Origin: Bog-532 sp963742875
GTDB taxonomy: Bacteria > Actinomycetota > Actinomycetes > Streptosporangiales > Streptosporangiaceae
Direction of reading: 5' to 3'
NCBI GenBank assembly: GCA_963742875.1
Contig: CAVUNO010000026.1
Span: forward strand, 682,001 to 746,000
Length of the DNA stretch: 64,000 nt
Shown: one piece after another, positions 32,409 to 41,435 of the stretch
How the letters are laid out: each line of letters starts with the position of its first letter
Position numbering within the stretch: position 1 is the stretch's first letter
The notes under the pieces: model-generated
The model's database searches: none
What the model saw: the letters and a program-made list of their open reading frames with translations, nothing else
Told to the model about the DNA's origin: nothing
Position numbers and translations under genes: made by a program

Positions 32409-34493
32409 ATGGCTGACATCGAGGTCCGTATCCCCGACATCGGGAACTTCGCCGACGTCCCCGTCATCGAGATCCACGTCACCCCCGGCGACACCGTGGC
32501 ACCCGAAGACCCGCTGGTCACGCTGGAATCGGATAAGGCCACCCTGGACGTCCCCGCTCCGGCGGCCGGAACGGTCAGCGCGCTCCTGGTCAGCGTGGGC
32601 GACCAGGTCTCCGAGGGCACCCCCATCCTGGTGCTGCAGGGTTCGGGGCAGGCGGCGGCGCCGGGCCGGGAACGCGTGCGGGAGGACGCCCGCCGCACCC
32701 CCGGTGAGCCGGCCGGATACGGCTCGCCGAGCGGCGTGTACGAGCGGATCGAGGTCACCGTTCCCGATATCGGCGACTTCGCCGGCGTCCCGGTCATCGA
32801 GGTGCACATCGCCGCAGGTGACACGGTGGCCGCCGAGGACCCGATGATCACGCTGGAGTCCGACAAGGCCACCATGGACATCCCCGCCCCCGCCGCCGGG
32901 ACGATCATCGCGGTCCGGGTGGCCGTGGGCGACACGGTCTCCGCCGGTCACCCCATCGCCGATCTGGAGACCGGGCAGAAGCTCACCGAACCGCCCCCGC
33001 CCACCGCCGCTCCGGCCGAACGGCCGGGGGCCGCCACTCGCGGGGCGCCCGGCGACGTGCACGCCGAGGTGCTCGTGCTCGGCGCCGGGCCCGGCGGGTA
33101 CACGGCCGCGTTCCGCGCCGCCGACCTGGGCCAGTCGGTGGTCCTGGCCGACCAGCGGCCGGCCCTGGGCGGCGTCTGCCTCAACGTGGGCTGCATCCCG
33201 TCCAAGGCGCTGCTGCACGCCGCGCGGGTGATCGCGGAAACGCGGGAGATGGCTGCGCACGGGGTCCGTTTCGGAGATCCGGACATCGACCTGGACGCAC
33301 TGCGCGGCTGGAAGGACGGGGTCGTCTCGCGCCTGACCGGCGGCCTGGCCGGGCTGGCGCGGCAGCGCAAGGTCACCACCCTGCGCGGCACCGGCCGGTT
33401 CGTCTCGCCGAACCTGGCCGAGGTCACCGCCGACGACGGCAGCGTCACCACGGTCAGCTTCGACCGCGCCATCATCGCGGCCGGCTCGTCCGCGGTCCGG
33501 CTGCCGTTTATGCCGAACGACGACCGCCGGGTGCTTGACTCGACGGGGGCGCTCGACCTGGCGTCGGTTCCCCGTCGCCTGCTGGTGATCGGGGGCGGGA
33601 TCATCGGGCTGGAGATGGCATGCGTCTACCACGAGCTCGGGGCGCGGGTCACCGTGGTCGAGCTGATGGACCAGCTCATTCCGGGCGCCGACCGGGACAT
33701 CGTCGCCCCGCTCGCCAAGCACATCCGGGGCCGGTACGACAACATCTACCTGTCGACCAGGGTGACCGGGGCCGAAGTGCGCGCGGGCACGGACGCGAAC
33801 GGGGTTCAGGTCAGCTTCGACGGCCCGGACGCCCCGGATCACGATGTATTCAACCAGGTCCTCGTGGCTGTCGGGCGCGTCCCGAACGGGCGGCTCGTCG
33901 GCGCGGAGAACGCCGGCGTCCTCGTCGACGGCCGGGGACACATCCCCGTCGACAAGCAGCAGCGGACCAATGTGCCGCACATTTTCGCGATCGGGGACGT
34001 CGTCGGGCCGCCGATGCTCGCGCACAAGGCCACTCACGAGGGCCGGGTCGCCGCGGAGGTGGCCGCGGGGCAGCCGAGTTACTTCGACGCGAAGGTGATT
34101 CCGTCGGTGGCTTACACCGATCCTGAGGTGGCCTGGGCCGGGGTGACCGAAACGGAGGCCAGGGCGGCGGGGGTGCCGTACGGCAAGGGCGTGTTCCCGT
34201 GGGCGGCCAGCGGCCGGGCCCTGTCGCTAGGCCGGGGCGAGGGCGTGACCAAGCTGCTGTTCGACCCGGCCAGTGAGCGGCTGATCGGCGCCGGCCTGGT
34301 GGGGCCCAACGCCGGCGAGCTCATCGCCGAGGTCGCGCACGCGATCGAGATGGGCGCGGACGCCGCCGACATCGCGCTCACCATCCACCCGCACCCCACG
34401 CTGTCGGAGACGGTCGGGTTCTCGGCCGAGGCGTTCGAGGGCACCATCACCGACCTGTACCTACCCAAGAAGAAGGCCGCTCTGAAGGAATAG
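32409..34493 (+). CDS. lpd: Dihydrolipoamide dehydrogenase (E3) with two N-terminal lipoyl domains
   Basis: 694 residues, about 220 longer than a plain E3. Lipoyl domain 1 (about 1-78, ESDKATLD) and lipoyl domain 2 (about 115-192, ESDKATMD) are followed by a Pro/Ala linker. The FAD-binding VLVLGAGPGGYTAA starts near 219, the redox-active disulphide is in GGVCLNVGCIPSK near 253-265, the NAD motif is LLVIGGGIIGLEMA, and the catalytic HPHPTLSE is near 660. It re-oxidises dihydrolipoamide with NAD+. Lipoyl-E3 fusions with one domain are known from Neisseria and some other bacteria; two is less usual. Seven bases separate it from aceF. Confidence 0.95.
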   Translation: MADIEVRIPDIGNFADVPVIEIHVTPGDTVAPEDPLVTLESDKATLDVPAPAAGTVSALLVSVGDQVSEGTPILVLQGSGQAAAPGRERVREDARRTPGEPAGYGSPSGVYERIEVTVPDIGDFAGVPVIEVHIAAGDTVAAEDPMITLESDKATMDIPAPAAGTIIAVRVAVGDTVSAGHPIADLETGQKLTEPPPPTAAPAERPGAATRGAPGDVHAEVLVLGAGPGGYTAAFRAADLGQSVVLADQRPALGGVCLNVGCIPSKALLHAARVIAETREMAAHGVRFGDPDIDLDALRGWKDGVVSRLTGGLAGLARQRKVTTLRGTGRFVSPNLAEVTADDGSVTTVSFDRAIIAAGSSAVRLPFMPNDDRRVLDSTGALDLASVPRRLLVIGGGIIGLEMACVYHELGARVTVVELMDQLIPGADRDIVAPLAKHIRGRYDNIYLSTRVTGAEVRAGTDANGVQVSFDGPDAPDHDVFNQVLVAVGRVPNGRLVGAENAGVLVDGRGHIPVDKQQRTNVPHIFAIGDVVGPPMLAHKATHEGRVAAEVAAGQPSYFDAKVIPSVAYTDPEVAWAGVTETEARAAGVPYGKGVFPWAASGRALSLGRGEGVTKLLFDPASERLIGAGLVGPNAGELIAEVAHAIEMGADAADIALTIHPHPTLSETVGFSAEAFEGTITDLYLPKKKAALKE

Positions 34494-34544
34494 CGCGGGG
34501 TGGCCGGCTTCGGCCACGCGCGCGCGGTCCGGGAGACTGGGAGC

Positions 34545-35306
34545 ATGACTGACCTTCCCGTGCGGTACTTCCGCGGCCGTGACGGCGCTCAGCTCGCCTA
34601 CCGCGAGACCGGCCAGGGGCGGCCGGTGGTGCTGATCCACGGTTACTTCTCCAACGGATCCGTCAACTGGGTCAAGTACGGTCACGCCGCGGCGATCGCG
34701 GACCGCGGGTTCCGCGTCATCATGCCGGACCTGCGTGGCCACGGTGGGAGCGCCAGGCCGCACGACCCGGCCGCCTATCCACCGGACGTTCTGGCCGACG
34801 ACGGGTTCGCACTTCTCGCTGAGCTCGGGCTCACCGACTATGACCTGGGCGGCTACTCGCTGGGCGGCCGGACCGTGCTGCGGATGCTGGCTCGCGACGC
34901 GACGCCGGACCGGGCCGTGGTGGCGGGGATGGGATTGGACGGGGTGCTGCACGCGACCGGCCGGAACGACCATTTCCGCCACATCCTGGAGAATCTCGGC
35001 ACGTTCGAGCGCCGCTCCCCCGAGGGGAAAGCCGAGGCCTTCCTGAGGAGCACTGGCACCGACCCGTACGCGGTCCTGCACCTGCTGGACGCCAACGTCG
35101 ACATACCCCGCGAGAAGCTCGCCAAGATTGACGTGCCGGTCCTGGTGCTGGCCGGAACCGAGGACGACGACAACGGCCCGGCCGAGGCCCTGGCCGCCGC
35201 CCTCCCCCGCGGCCAGGCCGCCCGGGTGCCCGGCAACCACATGAGCGCCGTCGCCCAGCCCGACCTGGGCAAGGCGATCGCCGCCTTCCTCACCGGCGCT
35301 GCGTAG
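34545..35306 (+). CDS. Alpha/beta hydrolase
   Basis: 253 residues. Motifs are VLIHGYFSNG (oxyanion loop HG), DLRGHGGS, the nucleophile elbow GGYSLGGR (Ser), VLVLAGTEDDDNG (acid) and a C-terminal GNHMSAV (His). This is a complete catalytic triad. The ATG at 34545 lies 51 bases after lpd and may be read from the same transcript. Substrate unknown; the family covers esterases, haloperoxidase-like enzymes and C-C hydrolases. Confidence 0.85.
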   Translation: MTDLPVRYFRGRDGAQLAYRETGQGRPVVLIHGYFSNGSVNWVKYGHAAAIADRGFRVIMPDLRGHGGSARPHDPAAYPPDVLADDGFALLAELGLTDYDLGGYSLGGRTVLRMLARDATPDRAVVAGMGLDGVLHATGRNDHFRHILENLGTFERRSPEGKAEAFLRSTGTDPYAVLHLLDANVDIPREKLAKIDVPVLVLAGTEDDDNGPAEALAAALPRGQAARVPGNHMSAVAQPDLGKAIAAFLTGAA

Positions 35307-35508
35307 TCCGCTCAGCTGGCCCTCTTACGGACGGATGGGCGTCGAGGAGATCGCCCGTCCCGCGACCTGGAGCCGATCTGGAGCAGGTGAGAGACGAGGG
35401 GATCCGCGAGCGGCTCGCGGGCATCGTGCACAGGCTCCGGGCCGGCCGGGGCGACCGGCCGTCGGTGCTCTCGCCCCAGCCCGAACCGAGGAACGAGGAC
35501 GAACGAGC

Positions 35509-36287
35509 ATGAACTGGACGATCGAGCGGCGGGGTCGCGTCGCCGTCGTGACGATGACGACCAACCCGGTCAACGCGCAGAACCGCGCCTTCTTCGCCGA
35601 CCTGCACGAGGCGTTCGACCGGCTCGAACGCGATCACGCGGAATCCCCCGTCGTGCTGACCGGCATCGGCGCACGGTTCTCCGCCGGCCTCGACCTCGGC
35701 GAGCATTTCCCCCTCTTCGCCGGCGAACCGGCGGCCGTCGGGTCGTGGTTCCGCGACTACCGGGCCACGAACATGCGGCTGTTCACCTACCCGCGCCCGA
35801 CGGTGGCCGCGGTGAACGGGCACGCCTTCGCTGGTGGCCTCATCACCGCCGCCGTGTGTGACCACCGGGTCGCCGTCGCCGACGGGCGCGTTTCGGGCTC
35901 AACGAGGTGCCGATCGGAATCCCGATGCCCGCGGTATACGTCCGCATGCTCGCCTACGCCTGGGGCGAGCCGGTCGCCGCCCGGACGTGCCTGCTCGGCG
36001 AGGTTTTCACCCCGGCGCAGGCGCACGCGCTGGGCATGGTGCACGACCTGGTGCCGGCCGGGGAGTTGCTGGACCGGGCCGTCGCGGTCGCCGGGCGGAC
36101 ACCCGCGGACTGCCTCGGCCAGTACGCGTTCACCAAGCGGGCCTGCCAGGCCGCCGCCCTGCGCGACATCGCCGAGCTCGCCGACCCGCTCGATCGCGAG
36201 CTCCCCGACGGCATGACGAGCGACCAGGCCCGGCACGCGCACCGGCGCTACTGGCAACAGCTCAAAGGCTCCCCGCCACCGTGGTAA
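35509..36287 (+). pseudogene. Enoyl-CoA hydratase/isomerase family gene with one frameshift
   Basis: From the ATG at 35509 (after GAGGACGAACG) the frame encodes a crotonase N-terminus: VAVVTMTTNPVNAQNRAFFA, then GARFSAGLDLGEH and VAAVNGHAFAGGLITAAVCD. At about 35889-35895 (GCGCGTTTCGGG) the frame slips. The expected ARFGLNEVPIGIPMP continues in another frame to 36287 and ends with the normal crotonase C-terminus. One missing base explains it. It is either a pseudogene or a sequencing error in an otherwise intact 259-residue protein. Confidence 0.82.
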
Positions 36288-36475
36288 GCCGCAGCGGCCA
36301 ATGCGGAGGCACGGTGCCATCCACCAGATGGCACCGTTGCAGCGCGAGGGCCGCGTCTCCCGGGAATCGAGCTTAGCGGGGCTGGGGGCGCCCCGGCGGG
36401 CGGGAGCGTTCGGCTGGTGACAGCGCCGCGCCCGGTGACCGGCGAACGGTTACCGGGCGTGGGCGGCGTTGGGCG

Positions 36476-37378
36476 CTAGCGAGCGGGCAGGGTCAGAACG
36501 GCGAGCCGCTGGCTTAGCAAGGTGGCGGCCGAGGCGATGGCGGTCACCCGCGCCCCGGCCGGCACCAGGGCGGTGAGCTGGTCAGATCCGTCGGCCGGCA
36601 GGCCGCTGACCGGGCCGGGCGTCCAGCTCGTCCCTGCGGCGGAGGTCCAGGCCGTGACGGCCTGCTGGCCCGGCGCGCCGGACTGGACCGCAGCGGTGAA
36701 CCCGCCGGACCCCGCAGTTAGCGCGGTGACGGCCAGATCCCGGTCCGCCGCCCCGAACGAGACCCGAGCGAACATCACGCCGCCGTCGGCGGACACTGCG
36801 GCCAGCGGGCTGATCGCGTCGGCGCTGGTCTGCGTGCCCGCCGCGATCACCCGGCCGCCGCTGACCGCGATCTGCTGCAGCACGCCGGTGGCGCCGGCCG
36901 GCAACGGAAGGACGATCGTTGTCCAGCTGGTCCCGTTGGTCGTGGTCCAGAGCGCGGGCTGGTCGTTATGGGAGCCGACGGACACAAAGCCTGCCTCGCA
37001 CCGTGCCGGGGCGGAAGCCGCCGGCCGCGCCGAGGGTCGCCGCGTACTGCCAGGTCACTCCGTTCGGGGAAAAATAGGCGATGGCGTCGTCGGCGCGGCC
37101 CGGCCGCACGGCGATCAGCCCGGAGCTGTCGGCGGCCAGGCCGCCGACGGTGCCCTCGGCACCGCCCGTGACCGGGACCGTCACCGGCGTCCAGCCCGAC
37201 CCGCCGTCGGTGCTCAGCCACGTCCCGTACTGGCCGTCGGCGTACTGCCCGGAGATCACCGTGGCCTTCCCGTAGGAGGCGGCCCAGGACACGCTGGCCA
37301 GGGTCCGGCCCTGCGCCGTCAGCCCGAGCGGCGCGGCCATCATCCGCTGCCAGGTCACGCCGTCCGGCGACGTCCAGA
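36476..37378 (-). pseudogene. Remnant of a BNR/sialidase-like beta-propeller protein
   Basis: Reading leftward, repeated blades with the Asp-box style STDGGSGWTPVTVPV, SPNGVTWQYAA, TTNGTSWTTIVLP and SAAGTSWTPGPV show a secreted-type propeller. The first part (37378 to about 36990) and the second part (from about 36988 to 36476) are in different frames; one missing base near 36988 joins them as GGF...GFVSVGSHND. Just upstream of TWTSPDGVTW an in-frame stop shows that the N-terminal half, including any signal peptide, is gone. The original function is unknown. Confidence 0.7.
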
Positions 37379-37520
37379 TTACGGTTCAGGCCAGCCGCCA
37401 GAAAATTCAGGAAATATTTTTTACCTGGCGAGTGAACCGTTCTTGCCTGCGGCGTCGTAATCGTAACGCTGGGGCTGTGCGCAGGTGCCGATGCCGCGGC
37501 GGCGAAGGAGGTGCCCAGTC

Positions 37521-38231
37521 GTGCCTGACCCAGATCCGGAACTGGCCCACCCGGAGGCGGCGGGCTGGGCGCTGGGCACCCTGGACCCCGGCGACGCCGA
37601 GTGGTTCGCCGGGCACCTGCCGTCGTGCCCGGACTGCCGCGCGGCCGTGGCCGAGTTCGGCCCCACGGCGCGGCTGCTGCCCACGGCCGCGCCTGCCGGC
37701 CTGGCGCCGCCGGGGCTGCGGACCCGGACCCTGGCCGGAGTGGCCCAGGCGGCCACGGCAGCCCGGCGGAACCGCCGATGGCGGGGCTGGCCGATCCGGA
37801 TGCTGGCGCTGGCCGCGGCGGTGACCATCGCCGCGGGCACCAGCATCGGGCTGCTGCTGGGCAGCGGGACGGCCGCGGAAACCTATGCGTTCACGCTGCA
37901 TCCGGGGACCGGGCTGTCCGCATCGGCCAGCGGGACCCTGCGGCAGGCCAACAACGGCTGGTCGGTCCAGCTCACCGCGGTCCGCCTGGCCGAGCCGGGG
38001 CCGGGCCGGTTCTACCAGTGCTGGTGGGCCGGGCCGGGAAACCGGCCCGGTCATCCCCGGCTGATCAGCGCGGGCACCTTCACCGTCGGCCCGTCCGGGA
38101 CCGCGACCGTACAGCTGTGGACCGCGGCCGATCCGGACGACTTCCCGGCCATCGAGATCACCCTGGACAGCGCCGCCCGGCCCGGCCAGCCCGGGCGGGC
38201 CGTCCTGTCCGGCACCATCAACAACGACTGA
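37521..38231 (+). CDS. Membrane-anchored anti-sigma factor (RskA-like)
   Basis: 236 residues. An N-terminal zinc-binding anti-sigma domain has the HxxxCxxC motif (His32, Cys36, Cys39 in GHLPSCPDC). A membrane helix spans about 94-114, followed by an extracytoplasmic RskA-type domain with WWAGPGNRPGHP and GTVQLW-like strands. It sequesters a cognate ECF sigma factor at the membrane until proteolysis releases it. Start GTG at 37521 with AAGGAGG nine bases upstream. The likely partner is the convergent sigma gene whose stop lies ten bases away. Confidence 0.87.
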   Translation: MPDPDPELAHPEAAGWALGTLDPGDAEWFAGHLPSCPDCRAAVAEFGPTARLLPTAAPAGLAPPGLRTRTLAGVAQAATAARRNRRWRGWPIRMLALAAAVTIAAGTSIGLLLGSGTAAETYAFTLHPGTGLSASASGTLRQANNGWSVQLTAVRLAEPGPGRFYQCWWAGPGNRPGHPRLISAGTFTVGPSGTATVQLWTAADPDDFPAIEITLDSAARPGQPGRAVLSGTINND

Positions 38232-38241
38232 CCCCGGCCCG

Positions 38242-38814
38242 CTACGCGGTGGGGTCGAAACCCTGCCGGGCCAGCGCGGCGCGCAGCGCCCGCATCGCAT
38301 GGAACGCGCGCGTCTTCACCGTCCCCAGCGGAAGCTCCAGCCGGGAAGCGATCTGCGATTGGGTCAGGCCTTCTGCGTTGAGCGCGAGCACCTGCCGGTG
38401 TGCCGGGCTGAGCGAATCCAGCGCGTCCCGGACCATCAGCCCCGACAGGATCTGGTCGACGCTGTCCATCTGCGGCGGCAGATGGCCTTCTTTCAGTTGC
38501 TCGAGCGGCCGGGACGACGGCCGCTTGCGGATATCCGCGGCGACACTGCGGCCAATGACAAGCAGGTACGTGACGACGCTGCCACGGGCCGGATCGAATT
38601 GCACGGCATTCCGCCACAGCCGCAGAAAACATTCCTGCACCATATCCTCGGCCAGCCCGGTATCGCCCAGGGCCTGCAACCCGCACCGGTACAGCCAGGT
38701 TTCGTACCGCCGGCACAGCTCAGCCATAGGCGCATCAATATCGCCGACGGCAATCCGGGCCACCAAGTCGGCGTCCGTGATGGCCAGCGGGTCGTCCGCA
38801 CCAGCCACCGACAC
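38242..38814 (-). CDS. ECF-type RNA polymerase sigma factor (SigK-like)
   Basis: 190 residues with region 2 (GLAEDMVQECFLRLWRNA) and region 4 (SPAHRQVLALNAEGLTQSQI followed by LPLGTVKTRAFHAMRALR). It resembles the SigK/SigL group that is paired with RskA-type anti-sigma factors. GTG start at 38814. The anti-sigma gene is on the opposite strand and convergent, so the two are not co-transcribed; this is unusual for such pairs. A TATAAT lies about 60 bases upstream. Confidence 0.9.
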   Translation of the reverse strand: MSVAGADDPLAITDADLVARIAVGDIDAPMAELCRRYETWLYRCGLQALGDTGLAEDMVQECFLRLWRNAVQFDPARGSVVTYLLVIGRSVAADIRKRPSSRPLEQLKEGHLPPQMDSVDQILSGLMVRDALDSLSPAHRQVLALNAEGLTQSQIASRLELPLGTVKTRAFHAMRALRAALARQGFDPTA

Positions 38815-38874
38815 CCCCTGCAGCCACCCCCACCAGCAGCCGTATCTCCAGGGACCAATGCCACCTGCACAACA

Positions 38875-38880
38875 ATTATA
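38875..38880 (-). promoter_or_regulatory. -10 hexamer TATAAT of the sigma gene
   Basis: Perfect TATAAT on the minus strand, 61 bases before the sigma start codon and inside the only AT-rich stretch of this gap. Confidence 0.45.
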
Positions 38881-39314
38881 CGGTGTTTCACGCGGTACGA
38901 GCCGGTTAAGCGCAAACCGTTATTTACGGCTAATTCACGCTGCGATCTGCTGTTCCGGATACTAGATGCTCGTCGTGGACTTGCTGCGGGGTGCGCGTGG
39001 GGCAGCGGCCGGTGGATGAGCGGGGCGTCACAACGCGCGGACGCGGGGTAGCCGAACCGCAGTCCGGGGATGCGGGTTCCTCTGGGCATGACTATGGGCG
39101 CGATATCTTCCGCAGACTTAATGACCGCCGCCCGGCAGCTTCCCGCATGAAATCTTTGTCCGAAACCACCCGTGCCATCATCATCCGGTCCACCGGCCGT
39201 CTTCTGCTGCTCCGCGACCGACGCTGTCAGCACGAATCCCACTTCACGGTAAGTCCGCATCAAACCACTTTTCGGACCGGGATCAAGGTACTACTCTCTG
39301 GATTAGAGCATGGC

Positions 39315-39371
39315 CTGCGATGTACCGCAGGGGGAGCAAGTTCCCGCGATGTGCACAGGGGGGAGCAAGTT
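39315..39371. repeat. Imperfect 28-bp direct repeat carrying two ribosome-binding sites
   Basis: CTGCGATGTACCGCAGGGGG plus AGCAAGTT (39315-39342) and CCGCGATGTGCACAGGGGGG plus AGCAAGTT (39344-39371) match at 22 of 28 positions. The second copy supplies the GGGGGG-AGC ribosome site directly before the ATG at 39372; the first copy has no start codon after it. Confidence 0.7.
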
Positions 39372-40952
39372 ATGGCGCCAGACGCCTCTGCAGATGAGGC
39401 ACGCAAGGCGACCGTGGTCTTCGGCCAGAATCCATTACAGCGGACTGGCGACGGTGACCTGACCGAGGAGCTTGTGGCGTCTGACTCGTGGACAGACGCT
39501 ATGGTCCGGGCGGCTGGGATTCCCGTGGTCGAAGTTCCCCTGGTGACGGTGGGCGGCGGCATAGGGAGCTTCGTCACCGTCGACTATCTGCGGATCGCCG
39601 GGGCCACGACCGGCCAGATCAGGATCCTGTCGGACATAGACCTGCCGTGGCAGACATATGAGTACCTGACCCGTGTTTCGCAGATTCCGCGGCCGGAACG
39701 CATCCGCTCCGACTCCGCGTCGCGGCCGGACAACATCTGGGGCTTTCCCTCTTACGCGCTGGCGGAGGCGTTTCGCGGCCGGACCCTCAAGCCCCTGCGG
39801 CAGGTGCTGGTCGAACCGATCTGGGACGATTACTACACCCCGCGGGCCGGCCAGGTATTCGCGGGGCTGGAGCGTGAGGCAAAACGAATCAGCTATCTGG
39901 ACATGCTGGTTAAGGGCCAGGTCCGGATGGTACGGCGCCGCTTGGGTGGCGGCTACTTCACTATTCTGACGCCTCCGGACGCGAAGCCGGCCCGCCGCGT
40001 CGCTTACCGTTCGCAGTTCGTGCACGTGGCGGTCGGGTACCCGGGATTGAAGTTCCTTCCGGACCTGCAGAGCTTCCGGACCGAGAATCAGGACTTCTAC
40101 CACGTGGTCAGCGCCTATGAAGATCACGAACACGTCTACGACCGGCTGCGCGCGAAGCATGGGGTCGTGCTGATTCGCGGCGGCGGCATCGTTGCCTCGC
40201 GGGTGCTGCAGCGCTTGATGGACGACCGCGCCAACTACCAGTTGTCCACCGAGATCGTGCACCTGTTCCGCACTTATGTGTCGGGCTCGCACGGGCCGGG
40301 GCCGTGGATGCGGCGCAAGGGCGGTAACGGGTTCGCCTACCAGGGATTCAATTACCCGAAGTCGGTGTGGGGCGGGCAGCTGAAAGCGAAGATGCGCCGC
40401 CTTGAGGGTGAGCAGCGGGCCACAGAGTACAAGCTGATGGGCGGGACCAACACCCCGTTCCGGCGGCGCTGGCAGCAGCAGATGAACGAAGGCAGGGCCG
40501 CCGGCTGGTACCGCGTGCTCGCCGGCACCGTCGAGCAGATGAAAGTGCGCGAAGACGGGATGGTCGTCAGCCAGGTCAAGACGGCGCAAGGCCCCGCTGA
40601 GATCGCGGCTGACTTCGTCATCGACTGCACCGGCCTTGAAGCTGACATCTCCGAGCACAGGTTGCTGGCGGACCTCATCGAGCATTCCGGTGCCGGGCGC
40701 AACCCGCTCGGTCGCCTTGATGTCGAGCGCACCTTCGAACTGCGGGGTACGGGCAGTGGAACTGGAACTATCTACGCATCGGGAGCCAGCACCCTCGGCG
40801 GCTACTTCCCCGGCGTGGACACGTTCCTCGGCTTGCAGATAGCCGCGCAGGAGATCACCGATGACCTGGCCCGCCGCGGATTCTGCCGGAAAATCGGACC
40901 GGGCCGTTCCGTTCAGCAGTGGCTGCGCTGGGCCAAGGGCCGGCAACCGTAA
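39372..40952 (+). CDS. FAD/NAD(P)-binding oxidoreductase-like protein of a kinase/FHA operon
   Basis: 526 residues. Two nucleotide-binding loops are visible: VGGGIGSF near residues 59-66 and VVLIRGGGIVASRVL near 265, plus FVIDCTGLE near 415 and a C-terminal GG.FPGVDTFLGLQIA FAD-ribityl-type segment. The layout is that of flavin-dependent monooxygenase/oxidoreductase-like proteins, but the specific family was not recognised and it carries an unusual long middle part (about 100-250). ATG at 39372 after GGGGGGAG. First gene of a run FAD, membrane, FHA, antiporter, kinase; the next gene starts 45 bases on. It may be a redox sensor or enzyme serving that system (inference). Confidence 0.65.
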   Translation: MAPDASADEARKATVVFGQNPLQRTGDGDLTEELVASDSWTDAMVRAAGIPVVEVPLVTVGGGIGSFVTVDYLRIAGATTGQIRILSDIDLPWQTYEYLTRVSQIPRPERIRSDSASRPDNIWGFPSYALAEAFRGRTLKPLRQVLVEPIWDDYYTPRAGQVFAGLEREAKRISYLDMLVKGQVRMVRRRLGGGYFTILTPPDAKPARRVAYRSQFVHVAVGYPGLKFLPDLQSFRTENQDFYHVVSAYEDHEHVYDRLRAKHGVVLIRGGGIVASRVLQRLMDDRANYQLSTEIVHLFRTYVSGSHGPGPWMRRKGGNGFAYQGFNYPKSVWGGQLKAKMRRLEGEQRATEYKLMGGTNTPFRRRWQQQMNEGRAAGWYRVLAGTVEQMKVREDGMVVSQVKTAQGPAEIAADFVIDCTGLEADISEHRLLADLIEHSGAGRNPLGRLDVERTFELRGTGSGTGTIYASGASTLGGYFPGVDTFLGLQIAAQEITDDLARRGFCRKIGPGRSVQQWLRWAKGRQP

Positions 40953-40997
40953 CTGCTCACCCGAAATGCCGGTAAATCGATAGGAACAGGTGGTGGC

Positions 40998-41435
40998 ATG
41001 GTTCCCACCTTGAATGGCCGGATACAAACCCGGCTCTTTCTGCTAGCGGTAATCGGCGGCCTGGTTACCCTGGTAATCGTCCCGGCCTTGCCGGGCAGCG
41101 CGCCGCTCGGCGACAAGTACCGGAACGGCTTTTTAATCCTCGCCACCGTCGCCGTACTGGGCGTGCTGTGGGAGCTTCTCTACCATTTCCTGATGCAATG
41201 GCGCTGGGAGAAAGACTGGCCCACGTTGTTCGGGTTGGTGACATCGGTCCCAGAAGGTCTGCTGATCTGGCTCTTGCTGATCGTCGGCGCCGTACCAGGC
41301 ATCGTGGGCACCGTTGGCGGGGCCGCGTTCACCATCCAGTTCGCCTTGATCTGGCTGGCGGTATGGCTGGTGGCCAACGGGCCGATGCGGGTCCCGTTCA
41401 TCCGGTGGCGGTTCCAGGGCGGGAGGCTGTGGTGA
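40998..41435 (+). CDS. Small four-helix membrane protein
   Basis: 145 residues with hydrophobic segments at about 12-30, 43-63, 76-101 and 104-126 and a basic C-terminus (RVPFIRWRFQGGRLW). No family was recognised. The stop overlaps the GTG of the FHA gene by four bases (GTGA), implying translational coupling and a functional link to it, for example as the membrane anchor of the complex (inference). Confidence 0.7.
   Translation: MVPTLNGRIQTRLFLLAVIGGLVTLVIVPALPGSAPLGDKYRNGFLILATVAVLGVLWELLYHFLMQWRWEKDWPTLFGLVTSVPEGLLIWLLLIVGAVPGIVGTVGGAAFTIQFALIWLAVWLVANGPMRVPFIRWRFQGGRLW

Larger units (their letters stand above)
38815..39371. other. Long intergenic region upstream of the FAD/FHA/kinase operon
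   Basis: 557 bases, divergent between the sigma gene and the FAD gene. A minus-strand TATAAT (38880 down to 38875) in an AT-rich patch is a good -10 for the sigma gene, but no matching -35 was seen. No gene is recognised in 38890-39310. The right end contains an imperfect 28-bp direct repeat that duplicates the ribosome site of the FAD gene. Confidence 0.5.
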
